A stretch of 15,121 nt of DNA from Neptuniibacter sp. (GCA_030149405.1 JASBRM010000090.1:1-15121), one strand, 5' to 3'; shown: positions 6,237-12,102, counted from the first letter of the stretch. Notes: generated by a model not told the origin, from the letters alone. Translations and numbers: made by a program.

Positions 6237-6470
6237 TTAGGCTGCCTTGATGCGTGTTGCATGTAGCAGCTGTTCCCCGGTGAACTTGCAGCCAGCGTGT
6301 TTAGCAATTATTTCAGCGTAAGCGGTTTCGCCAGAGTAATCGGTGCGAGGTAAACGCCCTGAGCTAAGCCATTTATAAACAGCTCGTTTTGAAACACCGC
6401 ATTTTTTTGCAACTTCTTGAACGCCTCCGGGCACTTGATCAATTGCAATTGCTAGATTTAATTCAGTCAT
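6237..6470 (-). CDS. Cro-like repressor with YdaS-type HTH (77 aa)
   Basis: This small DNA-binding protein is divergent from the cI-like gene and the first gene of the rightward-type early operon. Residues about 15-40 form the HTH, GGVQEVAKKCGVSKRAVYKW, followed by LSSGRLPRTDYSGETAYAEI. That is the pattern of the Cro/YdaS (DUF1870-like antitoxin) group. By position it should act as Cro, shutting down the repressor promoter through the GAACT-N3-AGTTC operators. The start at 6470 is supported by the promoter at 6501-6529 about 30 bases upstream. The ribosome site is weak (GAG). Confidence 0.85.
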   Translation of the reverse strand: MTELNLAIAIDQVPGGVQEVAKKCGVSKRAVYKWLSSGRLPRTDYSGETAYAEIIAKHAGCKFTGEQLLHATRIKAA

Positions 6471-6487
6471 TCAGGCAACTCTAATGT

Positions 6488-6557
6488 GAACTTTGAGTAC
6501 ATAATAACTATGAACTGAAAGTTCTTCAAGTATATTGGAGAATTGAACTCATGGTTC
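6488..6557. promoter_or_regulatory. Operator cluster between cro and cI (three 13-bp sites, OR-like)
   Basis: Three copies of one palindrome are visible: GAACTTTGAGTAC (6488-6500), GAACTGAAAGTTC (6512-6524, perfect arms) and GAACTCATGGTTC (6545-6557). The third covers the ATG of the repressor gene, which suggests autorepression. The first two are 24 bp apart and lie at the ends of the pR promoter, one by the -10 box and one by the -35 box. The same motif recurs only at 9511-9576 in the regions I examined. Confidence 0.85.
6501..6529 (-). promoter_or_regulatory. Promoter pR for cro and the early operon
   Basis: On the minus strand -35 TTGAAG, a 17-bp spacer and -10 TATTAT form a good sigma-70 promoter, about 30 bases before the cro start. 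The operator at 6512-6524 fills the spacer, so a bound repressor would block RNA polymerase. Confidence 0.8.
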
Positions 6558-7009
6558 ATAATAAAAGCATTGCAGAAGAGTTCTCAGAGCGGCTGATAAT
6601 AGCCTTGGAGCGTAAAGGGATAACCCGCTACGGGGCGGGCGCATATCTTAGGAAGCTCGCCAGTGTTACAGGAAAGTCTGCTAACAACTGGCTGAACGGC
6701 GAGAAAATGCCGCGCAGAGATAAAATTCTAATCATCGCAAGTCAGCTGAATGTTAGACCAGAGTGGCTTGAATATGGAGAAGGCGCAATTGCCTCTGGTG
6801 AAGGCCCTCTCATATCAGTAGAGCAAACCGTGACCCAGCGAGAGGATAAATACGGGTCATCAAGCCCTAAAGCACAGAAAATCATCAGTGATATTATCGC
6901 TCTCGATAGTAGCGGTGCTCTCAACGACAGTCTTCTTGATATGCTTCAAAGCATGCTTGATTCCATACCTAAAAAACCTAACAGGTCAGCAAAAGCTTTT
7001 AGGGATTAG
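6551..7009 (+). CDS. cI-like phage repressor without peptidase domain (152 aa)
   Basis: The N-terminal 75 residues form a helix-turn-helix domain of the phage CI type, with the recognition region SANNWLNGEKMPRRDK (43-58) followed by IIASQLNVRPEWLEYGEG. The remaining 75 residues are a short linker and a helical C-terminus (IISDIIALDSSGALNDSLLD) that may mediate dimerisation. The S24/LexA autopeptidase domain with its Ser-Lys pair is absent. Repressors of about 230 aa normally carry it. RecA-stimulated self-cleavage is therefore unlikely, and induction must work by another route. The start ATG lies inside the third operator. The gene is followed after 29 bases by the kinase gene, so the lysogen should express both. 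Confidence 0.88.
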   Translation: MVHNKSIAEEFSERLIIALERKGITRYGAGAYLRKLASVTGKSANNWLNGEKMPRRDKILIIASQLNVRPEWLEYGEGAIASGEGPLISVEQTVTQREDKYGSSSPKAQKIISDIIALDSSGALNDSLLDMLQSMLDSIPKKPNRSAKAFRD

Positions 7010-7038
7010 TAATAAAAAAATAACAAAGGATTGTAGTA

Positions 7039-7827
7039 ATGGTTAACCCTACCCCGCCTGCGGAAGTAGAACTGGCGAGAGTTCTTAAATCCCCTTCCCC
7101 TATTCCATCTGAGGATAAAGGTGTTAATCCCACCTATTACGGAAGTTTGACTCTAAGCGACAACAGCGAAACTAACGCATACATAAAACACATATCACCC
7201 GATGAAGTGTTTACAGAAGTTATTTGCTCGCTTATATGCAGATCTATCGGGCTACCAACACCGAAACCTTACATTGCAATACTTGATGGGGATGCAACCT
7301 TAGATAGCCTAAAAGAGAATGAAGACCCACTACTCTTCGCAACTGAAGACGCAAAGCGCCCTTCATTCAAAAGACTACTAAGGGAAAGTGAGGCAGTAAA
7401 AGAAGCTATAAGCTCAATGCTGCATGAATGGCCGCACACACCCACCAGCGCGGTTTTTGATGAGCAGATAGGCAATATAGACAGGAACACAGGGAACATC
7501 CTAATAGATCTTGAGGGAGAATGCAGCCTGATCGATCACGGCTTAGCCTTTAATCACTCCGTAAACCCATCAGATATTCAGCACTATAATATCTTCGCGG
7601 AGATTACAGCCAAAAGGAAAAAACCCTTAGATCAAATCAGTAAGGCGCTGCCTAAGCTTCAAAAGGTCGATGTGGATCAGTTAATTATATGCTCCCAGGG
7701 TGAAAGATACGCATCACAGCAACATATAGAGCGGGTGCAGATGTTTTACAATACGCGTCTTCGACACATCCGTGATATATTTGATTTAAGATTTGGAACA
7801 GTGAGTAATCAGAGCTTACCTTTATGA
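7039..7827 (+). CDS. HipA-like protein kinase (262 aa)
   Basis: The sequence has the marks of the compact HipA-like kinase family. A likely ATP-binding lysine is in AYIKHIS (Lys50). The catalytic loop is IGNIDRNTGNILID (144-157), with Asp148 and Asn153 matching the HipA N-x-D-R/H-xx-N pattern. The metal-binding motif is LIDHG (Asp166). Full HipA toxins are about 440 aa, so this is the short form lacking the N-terminal HipA subdomain. HipA kinases phosphorylate glutamyl-tRNA synthetase, but the target here is unknown. The gene lies 29 bases behind the cI-like gene and overlaps the next gene by four bases. This suggests a two-gene cargo module expressed in the lysogen, for example in phage exclusion. 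Confidence 0.82.
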   Translation: MVNPTPPAEVELARVLKSPSPIPSEDKGVNPTYYGSLTLSDNSETNAYIKHISPDEVFTEVICSLICRSIGLPTPKPYIAILDGDATLDSLKENEDPLLFATEDAKRPSFKRLLRESEAVKEAISSMLHEWPHTPTSAVFDEQIGNIDRNTGNILIDLEGECSLIDHGLAFNHSVNPSDIQHYNIFAEITAKRKKPLDQISKALPKLQKVDVDQLIICSQGERYASQQHIERVQMFYNTRLRHIRDIFDLRFGTVSNQSLPL

Positions 7828-8660
7828 ACAATCCGTTCAGAGACCAATTAAGCGGTGGTGATATATATCGCGGGCAAACAATGCCGGTGTATCTTGAAAC
7901 ACTTCCAGGCTCACTTGAAAGAATCTGCGCACTGGTTGCAGTTCAAGGCGAAGACGGCCGTTTTAAGGTAGCTCGCACTTTAAATAAGCGCATCATAAAA
8001 AACCTGTTTGGTAATAAGAGCGAAGGCATCAACAAAGCCATTAATTGGCTAGTCACAGATTTAACCCACCAGCTTAAACAAGGCATTCATATTTCAGAAT
8101 GCACCTTCTCTATAACCGGTTTCTACTGCCCTGAACCAGAACTTTCTGCTGCAGCATCATTAGAATCATTACTGGATAAAACCATCAACCTTTCAACAAC
8201 GGTAGGCGGTATGCATGTAGATGATGAGGAAAGACAGCAACGCTTTTCAACGCAGCTTAAATCAACTCTATCTAAATACAATAAAGAGCATCGCCACTAC
8301 ATCGATCAAAACTACATTGTAGGCAAAAGGACTCTTAAATTCGGATTAGTAACCCCCCACCTTGTCGGGCAATACCATGTCATTTACGCAAATAAAGCCA
8401 GCCTGAACTCTGCAATAGTTAAAATGGTGGCTTTGGAAGATTTAAAACTGGAAGGTATGTTAGGCAATGATCTTAGCTCCACATTCTATGCAGCTAAAAC
8501 AAACCACGGCGATACACGCACTCAAGATAGACTGCTTTCAGACCTAAAATATGAGTTAGACCGCAGAGAAATTCCCCTGGAAATATTTGGAGACTATAAA
8601 GAAATGGCAGCCCGTTTTGATTCTCTAATTAAAACCCGCTGGGTTAATGCTTCTTACTAA
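7824..8660 (+). CDS. Partner of HipA-like kinase, unknown function (278 aa)
   Basis: I do not recognise this family with confidence. The N-terminal third (about residues 20-75) has alternating strand and helix patterns: ERICALVAVQGEDGRFKVAR and NKAINWLVTDLTHQLKQG. This resembles, loosely, the DUF3037 proteins that are often encoded beside HipA-like kinases. The later part contains LKFGLVTPHLVGQYHVIYAN and a charged helical C-terminus. No signal peptide, membrane segment or known catalytic motif is visible. Its ATG overlaps the kinase TGA (ATGA), so the two are translationally coupled and are probably made in fixed ratio. Substrate, regulator or effector of the kinase are all possible. Confidence 0.7.
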   Translation: MNNPFRDQLSGGDIYRGQTMPVYLETLPGSLERICALVAVQGEDGRFKVARTLNKRIIKNLFGNKSEGINKAINWLVTDLTHQLKQGIHISECTFSITGFYCPEPELSAAASLESLLDKTINLSTTVGGMHVDDEERQQRFSTQLKSTLSKYNKEHRHYIDQNYIVGKRTLKFGLVTPHLVGQYHVIYANKASLNSAIVKMVALEDLKLEGMLGNDLSSTFYAAKTNHGDTRTQDRLLSDLKYELDRREIPLEIFGDYKEMAARFDSLIKTRWVNASY

Positions 8661-8674
8661 CCCCATCATAAAAA

Positions 8675-8980
8675 TTAACGACTCCTGTGCCATTTCATTT
8701 TTGTTATCCGTTCATTGATCACAGTAATAACCCAGATCAACCGATCTTGGTGGGCATCCAAATAATACCAATATTCAGCCCTTCCCCACGCCAAGCAAAC
8801 ATCTCTCTTCTCTTTTATACAAACAATCTCTGAGTGTTTGTTATATGGTCGGCCCGCATGAACCATCAATTGAGCAACACTATCTCCGGCCATGATGTAT
8901 TTTCCACTTTCCGTCTTAAAACGAGACGCCTGCACGTTTAATGATAGAGTGAATGCCAGCACGACTAAAATCCATTTCAT
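8675..8980 (-). CDS. Secreted DUF2845-like protein (101 aa)
   Basis: The N-terminus is a signal peptide: MK, then a hydrophobic core (ILVVLAFTLSLNV) and a cleavage site near QAS (residues 17-19). The mature protein of about 82 residues resembles the DUF2845 family. It has a GDSVAQLMVHAGRP segment, a cysteine pair in VCIKEKRDVC, then WGRAEYWYYLD and a strand-rich C-terminus. Function is unknown; a periplasmic location with one disulfide is likely. It is 15 bases behind the HIRAN gene on the same strand, with AAAGG as ribosome site. It converges with the kinase operon, and no clear terminator lies in the 14-base gap. Confidence 0.68.
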   Translation of the reverse strand: MKWILVVLAFTLSLNVQASRFKTESGKYIMAGDSVAQLMVHAGRPYNKHSEIVCIKEKRDVCLAWGRAEYWYYLDAHQDRLIWVITVINERITKMKWHRSR

Positions 8981-8995
8981 ATTTAATGCCTTTAA

Positions 8996-9421
8996 TTATT
9001 CCCAATTCTTTATTTTAGATATTTCTTCATCACTAAAAGAAGTGTAGAGATACTTATCCCCCAGTAGATCTATTGCCAAACAAACACCGCCCCTATCTCC
9101 GATCCATAAACTTTTAGCTCGTGGCTTAAGTTTTGATGCTAATTCTAAATCCACAATTAGCTTGGCTAACTTCCTTGGTATAAAACCTACATGATCTTCA
9201 GCTACACCAAACAAAAACCTTTTTCTCAAGGCTATTACTTTAATAGCATTTTTGTCGTGTGGGTTATTCGGGTCCATCTCTAACACTAATGGTATAGAGC
9301 CCCGATTGGACCAGTGGGATAAAGCTTCTAGTCTGTATGAAGCACCAGCAACCTCAAATTCAGGAACAAAGATTCTCTGCCCTTTCGGTATCACAGTTTT
9401 AAATCTTGAGTTTTCAGCCAT
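8996..9421 (-). CDS. HIRAN-domain protein (141 aa)
   Basis: Residues about 20-92 match the HIRAN domain: FEVAGASYR, then PLVLEMDPNNPHDKNAIKV, then VGFIPRKLAKLIVD. In HLTF this domain binds single-stranded 3' DNA ends. Standalone bacterial HIRAN proteins are small and mostly uncharacterised. The C-terminal 50 residues are not recognised. The start at 9421 is preceded by AGGAGAA. It is the first gene of an antiparallel pair lying between the repressor operon and the pL-type promoter. Its upstream region overlaps the operator cluster at 9511-9576, so the phage repressor may influence it. No strong minus-strand promoter was found. Confidence 0.8.
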   Translation of the reverse strand: MAENSRFKTVIPKGQRIFVPEFEVAGASYRLEALSHWSNRGSIPLVLEMDPNNPHDKNAIKVIALRKRFLFGVAEDHVGFIPRKLAKLIVDLELASKLKPRAKSLWIGDRGGVCLAIDLLGDKYLYTSFSDEEISKIKNWE

Positions 9422-9510
9422 TCTTCTATTCTCCTAGAGGAAAACCTATCAATGCTGAAACGCCATTTCTACTTCCCCACAAAAAATTAGGAATTTTTCT
9501 CAATCAAAGT

Positions 9511-9576
9511 GAACTTTTAGTACTTGACATGAGTGAACCTTAGGTACATTATTTGAATCAAATAAACTTTTAGTTC
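9511..9576. promoter_or_regulatory. Second operator cluster (three 13-bp sites, OL-like)
   Basis: Three sites of the same motif as at cro/cI are visible: GAACTTTTAGTAC (9511-9523), GAACCTTAGGTAC (9535-9547) and AAACTTTTAGTTC (9564-9576). The first two are 24 bp apart, the same spacing as the first two sites of the cro/cI cluster. They bracket the promoter at 9524-9552. The arrangement parallels lambda OL, with about 3 kb between clusters. Confidence 0.85.
9524..9552 (+). promoter_or_regulatory. Promoter pL-like for the operon running to xis-int
   Basis: A consensus -35 TTGACA (9524-9529) is followed after 17 bp by CATTAT (9547-9552). The first operator abuts the -35 and the second overlaps the spacer and -10. 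The promoter starts the plus-strand operon whose first gene begins at 9591. Confidence 0.75.
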
Positions 9577-9590
9577 ACTTTAGGTGCGGC

Positions 9591-10019
9591 ATGATCACCA
9601 GAACAGCAAACGGATACGCGTTCAATCAATGGGAAGGAATTCCAATGAGGCTTCCGGATGGGCGCAAGCTAACCCCAGGTGAAGTACGAGCGGCGGTGTG
9701 TCGGGTAAATGGTTTAAACGCCGGTGAAGCATCACAAGAGCTTCACTGCAGTAAAACCAACATCCACAAATACTGGCAGAGCATTTACTTCAAGCTCAAC
9801 TGCTCAGATGTAGTGATCGCAATTAACAAAATGATCGAGCTGGGCGCCCTACAGAAAACCAGTCTCTGCTTAATCATCTGCCTACTGGGGAACCTGTTTA
9901 CTCCACCAGCACTGGATGAAGATTCACAAGGCGAAATGCCATTCAGAACCAGACGCAATGGAACACTAACCCAGACAGTAAGAATACTGCCAACCATTCG
10001 AGTAATCGCGAGGGTGTAA
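9591..10019 (+). CDS. LuxR-type HTH protein, first gene of the pL-like operon (142 aa)
   Basis: Residues about 27-85 match a GerE/LuxR C-terminal DNA-binding domain: LTPGEVRAAVCRVNGLNAGE, then ASQELHCSKTNIHKYWQSIY and FKLNCSDVVIAINKMIELG. The N-terminus is short, with no receiver or ligand domain. The C-terminal 55 residues include a hydrophobic patch (SLCLIICLLGNLF) and a basic Arg/Thr tail. The gene occupies the place of lambda N, but the sequence is a transcription factor rather than an Arg-rich antiterminator. The start has AGGTG upstream, and its stop is two bases before the next start. Confidence 0.78.
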   Translation: MITRTANGYAFNQWEGIPMRLPDGRKLTPGEVRAAVCRVNGLNAGEASQELHCSKTNIHKYWQSIYFKLNCSDVVIAINKMIELGALQKTSLCLIICLLGNLFTPPALDEDSQGEMPFRTRRNGTLTQTVRILPTIRVIARV

Positions 10020-10021
10020 CC

Positions 10022-10312
10022 ATGGAAACACAAGCAAAACAAAACGGGTTTGAGGTATTTGAAACACCCTACAAACTCTATAAGCACGGCTACACCTTCC
10101 CGATGGTGGTTAAGTATGAATACAACCAGGCAACCAAAGAGCTGCTGGTATTAGGTGTTTCCCCTTCTATGGAGTTAACCCAGAAAGATATGGAAGAGAT
10201 AGACCTTCATTGCTGGAGCGACCGAGTTAGACACGAAACGTTAGAGTTTCTCGAAGAAGAGGTTTACACCCTGCTGGGCTGTTCACCTACCGGGGAGGTT
10301 CGTTGTGCTTAA
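10022..10312 (+). CDS. Hypothetical phage protein (96 aa)
   Basis: The family is not recognised. This is an acidic, soluble protein with a strand-rich first half (YKLYKHGYTFPMVVKYEYN, KELLVLGVS) and a helical second half (QKDMEEIDLHCWSDRVRHET). There is no signal peptide or zinc motif. It starts two bases after the LuxR-type gene, with GAGGGTG as ribosome site, and its end overlaps the next small gene by eight bases. It is therefore part of the pL-type early operon, where anti-host and accessory proteins are usual. Confidence 0.65.
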   Translation: METQAKQNGFEVFETPYKLYKHGYTFPMVVKYEYNQATKELLVLGVSPSMELTQKDMEEIDLHCWSDRVRHETLEFLEEEVYTLLGCSPTGEVRCA

Positions 10313-10484
10313 TCTGATCCCAGAATGGTTTATTTACTGCTTGATGTTATTCGGTTGGGTGTTTGTGTTCGTCATTGCAATGTTCACAGCCTGGGGAATA
10401 GGTACCGGCATTGTATGGATTAAAGCTGTGAAAAACGGTGAAGATCCAAGAGAAGCAATAGAGCCATGGTTGGCGGAGCTTTAG
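10305..10484 (+). CDS. Small single-pass membrane protein (59 aa)
   Basis: A GTG start at 10305 has a near-perfect ribosome site (GGGGAGG, six bases upstream) and overlaps the preceding gene. The product begins LNLIPEWFIYCLMLF, has a hydrophobic segment of roughly 25-30 residues (about 10-38, WVFVFVIAMFTAWGIGTGIV) and ends with a charged 20-residue tail (KNGEDPREAIEPWLAEL). This suggests one transmembrane helix with a cytoplasmic C-terminus. The family is unknown. Small membrane proteins in this position of phage operons are often exclusion or host-modifying factors, which is only an inference here. Confidence 0.68.
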   Translation: MLNLIPEWFIYCLMLFGWVFVFVIAMFTAWGIGTGIVWIKAVKNGEDPREAIEPWLAEL

Positions 10485-10517
10485 ATTGTTATTTATAACT
10501 TGTTGAGATAGTTAAAA

Positions 10518-11075
10518 ATGAAAGCACTTACATACTTTATTCTTATCTTCACCGCCCTACTTACTGGGCAATCCCTCGCCGCAAGCTGTAGCTCTTACAG
10601 TTCCTGCTCAGAAGTAGTTCAAAATCTTGGCGGTAATTGGGGACTCACAGATAGAGACGGCGACAGCATCCCTTGCGAGAAGCTCTGTAAAAGCCGTGAT
10701 GAAGTACTAACTCTGCTTGATAAATATGGCCGAAAAGAACACACAGGCAAGCTCTACGAAATCGACTACGCCAAAGTGCTTTGCCACAAACTAAATGGCC
10801 AGATCGAATACCACCTACCAGACCGGACACGTGTTGATTGCCTGACGGATACACAAGCCATAGAAGTTGATTTCATTCACAAGATAGATGAATGCATTAC
10901 CCAGGCCGCCCACTATGGAGAAATGACGGGGCGAACCCCTGTCTGCGCCTTACTGGTCACCAATAATGAAGACCTATCAGCTATAGGAGGCCTGCCGGAA
11001 TCCCCAATAGAAATTATGAAAGTCCTGGCGGGTCGCGAATGCACACTTTCTTACATGGCTAAGCATTCGCTTTAA
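10518..11075 (+). CDS. Secreted protein: Excalibur-like domain plus nuclease-like domain (185 aa)
   Basis: A signal peptide (residues 1-22, hydrophobic core YFILIFTALLTG, cleavage after SLA) is followed by an Excalibur-like calcium-binding segment: CSSYSSCSEVV (24-34), then TDRDGDSIPCEKLC (44-57). Residues about 84-148 resemble a PD-(D/E)XK-type fold. They contain Asp107 in RVDC, AIEVDF with Glu116 and Asp118, and QAAHY with Gln129 and Tyr133, like the Q-x3-Y of RecB-like nucleases. The usual Lys of ExK is Asp, so activity is uncertain. Many cysteines suggest disulfides in the periplasm. An extracytoplasmic nuclease-like protein in a prophage early operon could act on incoming DNA, which is inference. 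Confidence 0.72.
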   Translation: MKALTYFILIFTALLTGQSLAASCSSYSSCSEVVQNLGGNWGLTDRDGDSIPCEKLCKSRDEVLTLLDKYGRKEHTGKLYEIDYAKVLCHKLNGQIEYHLPDRTRVDCLTDTQAIEVDFIHKIDECITQAAHYGEMTGRTPVCALLVTNNEDLSAIGGLPESPIEIMKVLAGRECTLSYMAKHSL

Positions 11076-11117
11076 TCGGAAATCCGCATCTTAAATTCTC
11101 AGCAAAAGGGATAGATC

Positions 11118-11336
11118 ATGAGCTACATCACCATAGAAGCAGACATAACAACCGAAGTAGATATCAATATTGATGAGCATCGAGATGAATTGATTGCAGC
11201 GCTCGACCTGGAGGCATCTGAATTTGTATCAGAAGTGTATCGAGAGTTTCAGTTATTTGGCCCTAAAGCTGCTATTTCAGCGGTTGAAGATGCGATTTAT
11301 AAGAAGCTTGGCTTTGAAGTAAAACTGATCGACTAA
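11118..11336 (+). CDS. Hypothetical acidic phage protein (72 aa)
   Basis: This is a very acidic protein of unknown family. It opens with strand-forming repeats of Ile, Thr, Glu and Asp (TIEADITTEVDINIDE) and continues with helices (RDELIAALDLEASEFVSEVY). It has no cysteines and no signal peptide. Its acidity recalls DNA-mimic anti-host proteins, but nothing more specific supports that. AAGGG lies upstream of the ATG. The stop codon is the first part of a decayed attC-like half-site, so the gene marks the junction between phage operon and cassette array. Confidence 0.62.
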   Translation: MSYITIEADITTEVDINIDEHRDELIAALDLEASEFVSEVYREFQLFGPKAAISAVEDAIYKKLGFEVKLID

Positions 11337-11352
11337 CCCAATTGTTTGGGCG
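11334..11352 (+). other. attC half-site remnant
   Basis: TAACCCAATTGTTTGGGCG aligns with the left part of the attC at 11438 (TAACCCCATTGTTTACGGGC) with small gaps. The right half is missing. It starts within the stop codon of the preceding gene. It suggests a cassette junction destroyed by deletion. Confidence 0.5.
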
Positions 11353-11433
11353 CAGATTGATGTATGGGAAAACCTTAGTGACGGCCCGCACGACCCAGAC
11401 GAGGTTGATTGGGATGAGCCGTTCTCAGGGTAA
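11335..11433 (+). pseudogene. C-terminal remnant of a lost cassette gene
   Basis: A 32-codon open frame ends with TAA at 11431-11433, just before the attC at 11438, the usual distance for a cassette gene. The peptide ends VWENLSDGPHDPDEVDWDEP plus FSG and has a coding-like composition, but it has no start codon with a ribosome site. It is in a different frame from the preceding gene. I read it as the 3' end of a cassette gene whose front was lost. The expected cassette start (complement of CAATATAAC) is not found upstream. Confidence 0.45.
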
Positions 11434-11437
11434 GGCA

Positions 11438-11516
11438 ATATAACCCCATTGTTTACGGGCGCTAGTGTAGCGAAGGCATGAGCGAAACAGAGTCCGAGTA
11501 GAACTATTTGTTATGT
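11438..11516 (+). other. attC-like recombination site (attC1)
   Basis: The 79-bp site runs from R'' ATATAAC to R' GTTATGT, with ATAAC/GTTAT pairing at its ends. It shares several blocks with the minus-strand site at 264-346, including AGTGTAGCGAAGG and TATTTGTTAT. The base after its R' core starts the first intact cassette. Internal L boxes are not obvious by eye. Confidence 0.72.
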
Positions 11517-11530
11517 AGGTTTTTAGAGAA

Positions 11531-11806
11531 ATGTATAAGCTATCTAGGGATTACAAAAAGTTATTCAATCTCATTGAGAAAGGGGCTGAAATAGCTGCAT
11601 GGGCGGATTACCGCTCTATAAATAAAGAGAAGCCACTCAGGGATATATGCAGCGTTAAGCGCTGGAAGCCGTATCAAATCAATATTGGCTCACGAGGAAT
11701 TTCGTATGGCGATGTTTATCCATTTGAGTCTGAAGAAGGCCCGGAAATAGATGTGTTTATTCAGCACTGTGAATCAGCAAATTTAGAGTGGATAGACCCT
11801 ACATAA
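11531..11806 (+). CDS. Cassette 1 protein, unknown function (91 aa)
   Basis: A soluble protein of unknown family. It begins with a basic helix (YKLSRDYKKLFNLIEKGAEI), then has a Trp-rich middle and an acidic C-terminus (EEGPEIDVFIQHCESANLEW). There is no signal or zinc motif. The gene fills the cassette between attC1 and attC2. The cassette starts GTTATGTAGG, and the stop codon lies within CCTACATAAAC, its complement with one extra base. The ribosome site is poor (AGG 11 bases before ATG). Many cassette genes encode such small orphan proteins. Confidence 0.68.
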   Translation: MYKLSRDYKKLFNLIEKGAEIAAWADYRSINKEKPLRDICSVKRWKPYQINIGSRGISYGDVYPFESEEGPEIDVFIQHCESANLEWIDPT

Positions 11807-11860
11807 ACTTTGCATAAATCGCGAGTGAAACGAAGTTGAAAATTAATGCGATTGTTATTT
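11801..11860 (+). other. attC-like recombination site (attC2)
   Basis: The 60-bp site runs from ACATAAAC to R' GTTATTT. Inner arms AATCGC and GCGATT pair, and ATAA pairs with TTAT outside them. The left end overlaps the stop codon of cassette 1. The R' starts cassette 2 (GTTATTTGGC). Confidence 0.72.
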
Positions 11861-11887
11861 GGCGAAAAATTAAGAGGAAATGGCTCA

Positions 11888-12091
11888 ATGAGTGAAGATT
11901 CTGTAAGGCCTTATTTGAATGTTGATATCTTGGATCAGGCGATATGCCAAGTAAAGCATTTTAATGACTTGCCCAAAACTGTCGGAGATATCTTGAGAAT
12001 TGAGTGTAGCGGCGGGCATGTTGTTGAGTTTGTTGCTGGTCATGACTTGCCTGGAGTGGAAGGCGATTTGCAGTGGTACTTAAAGGTTTAA
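11888..12091 (+). CDS. Cassette 2 protein, unknown function (67 aa)
   Basis: A small soluble protein without recognised family. It has a helical first half (YLNVDILDQAICQVKHF) and a strand-rich second half (GDILRIECSGGHVVEFVAGH) ending DLQWYLKV, the shape of a small alpha/beta domain. I chose the ATG at 11888 because GAGGAAA lies upstream. An in-frame ATG at 11846 would lie inside the attC. The cassette ends are fully complementary over ten bases (GTTATTTGGC at 11854, GCCAAATAAC at 12100-12109). Confidence 0.7.
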   Translation: MSEDSVRPYLNVDILDQAICQVKHFNDLPKTVGDILRIECSGGHVVEFVAGHDLPGVEGDLQWYLKV

Positions 12092-12102
12092 GGTTCGCTG
12101 CC

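Noticed and set aside
6531..6550. TATATT at 6531-6536 as the -10 of a repressor maintenance promoter
   Set aside because: No acceptable -35 lies 16-18 bases upstream, and the start would leave a leader of about eight bases without the GGAG site. A leaderless transcript as in lambda pRM is possible but not supported enough to annotate.
6551..7827. cI-like gene plus kinase as a plain HipBA toxin-antitoxin operon
   Set aside because: The HTH gene is divergent from cro, and its likely operators occur at two early phage promoters, so it is the phage repressor. An added HipB-like role cannot be excluded.
10484..10500. GTTATTTATAAC before the exported protein gene as a further attC end
   Set aside because: No complementary box follows the gene at 11075, and no attC-like hairpin precedes it. 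It is probably an AT-rich intergenic palindrome.
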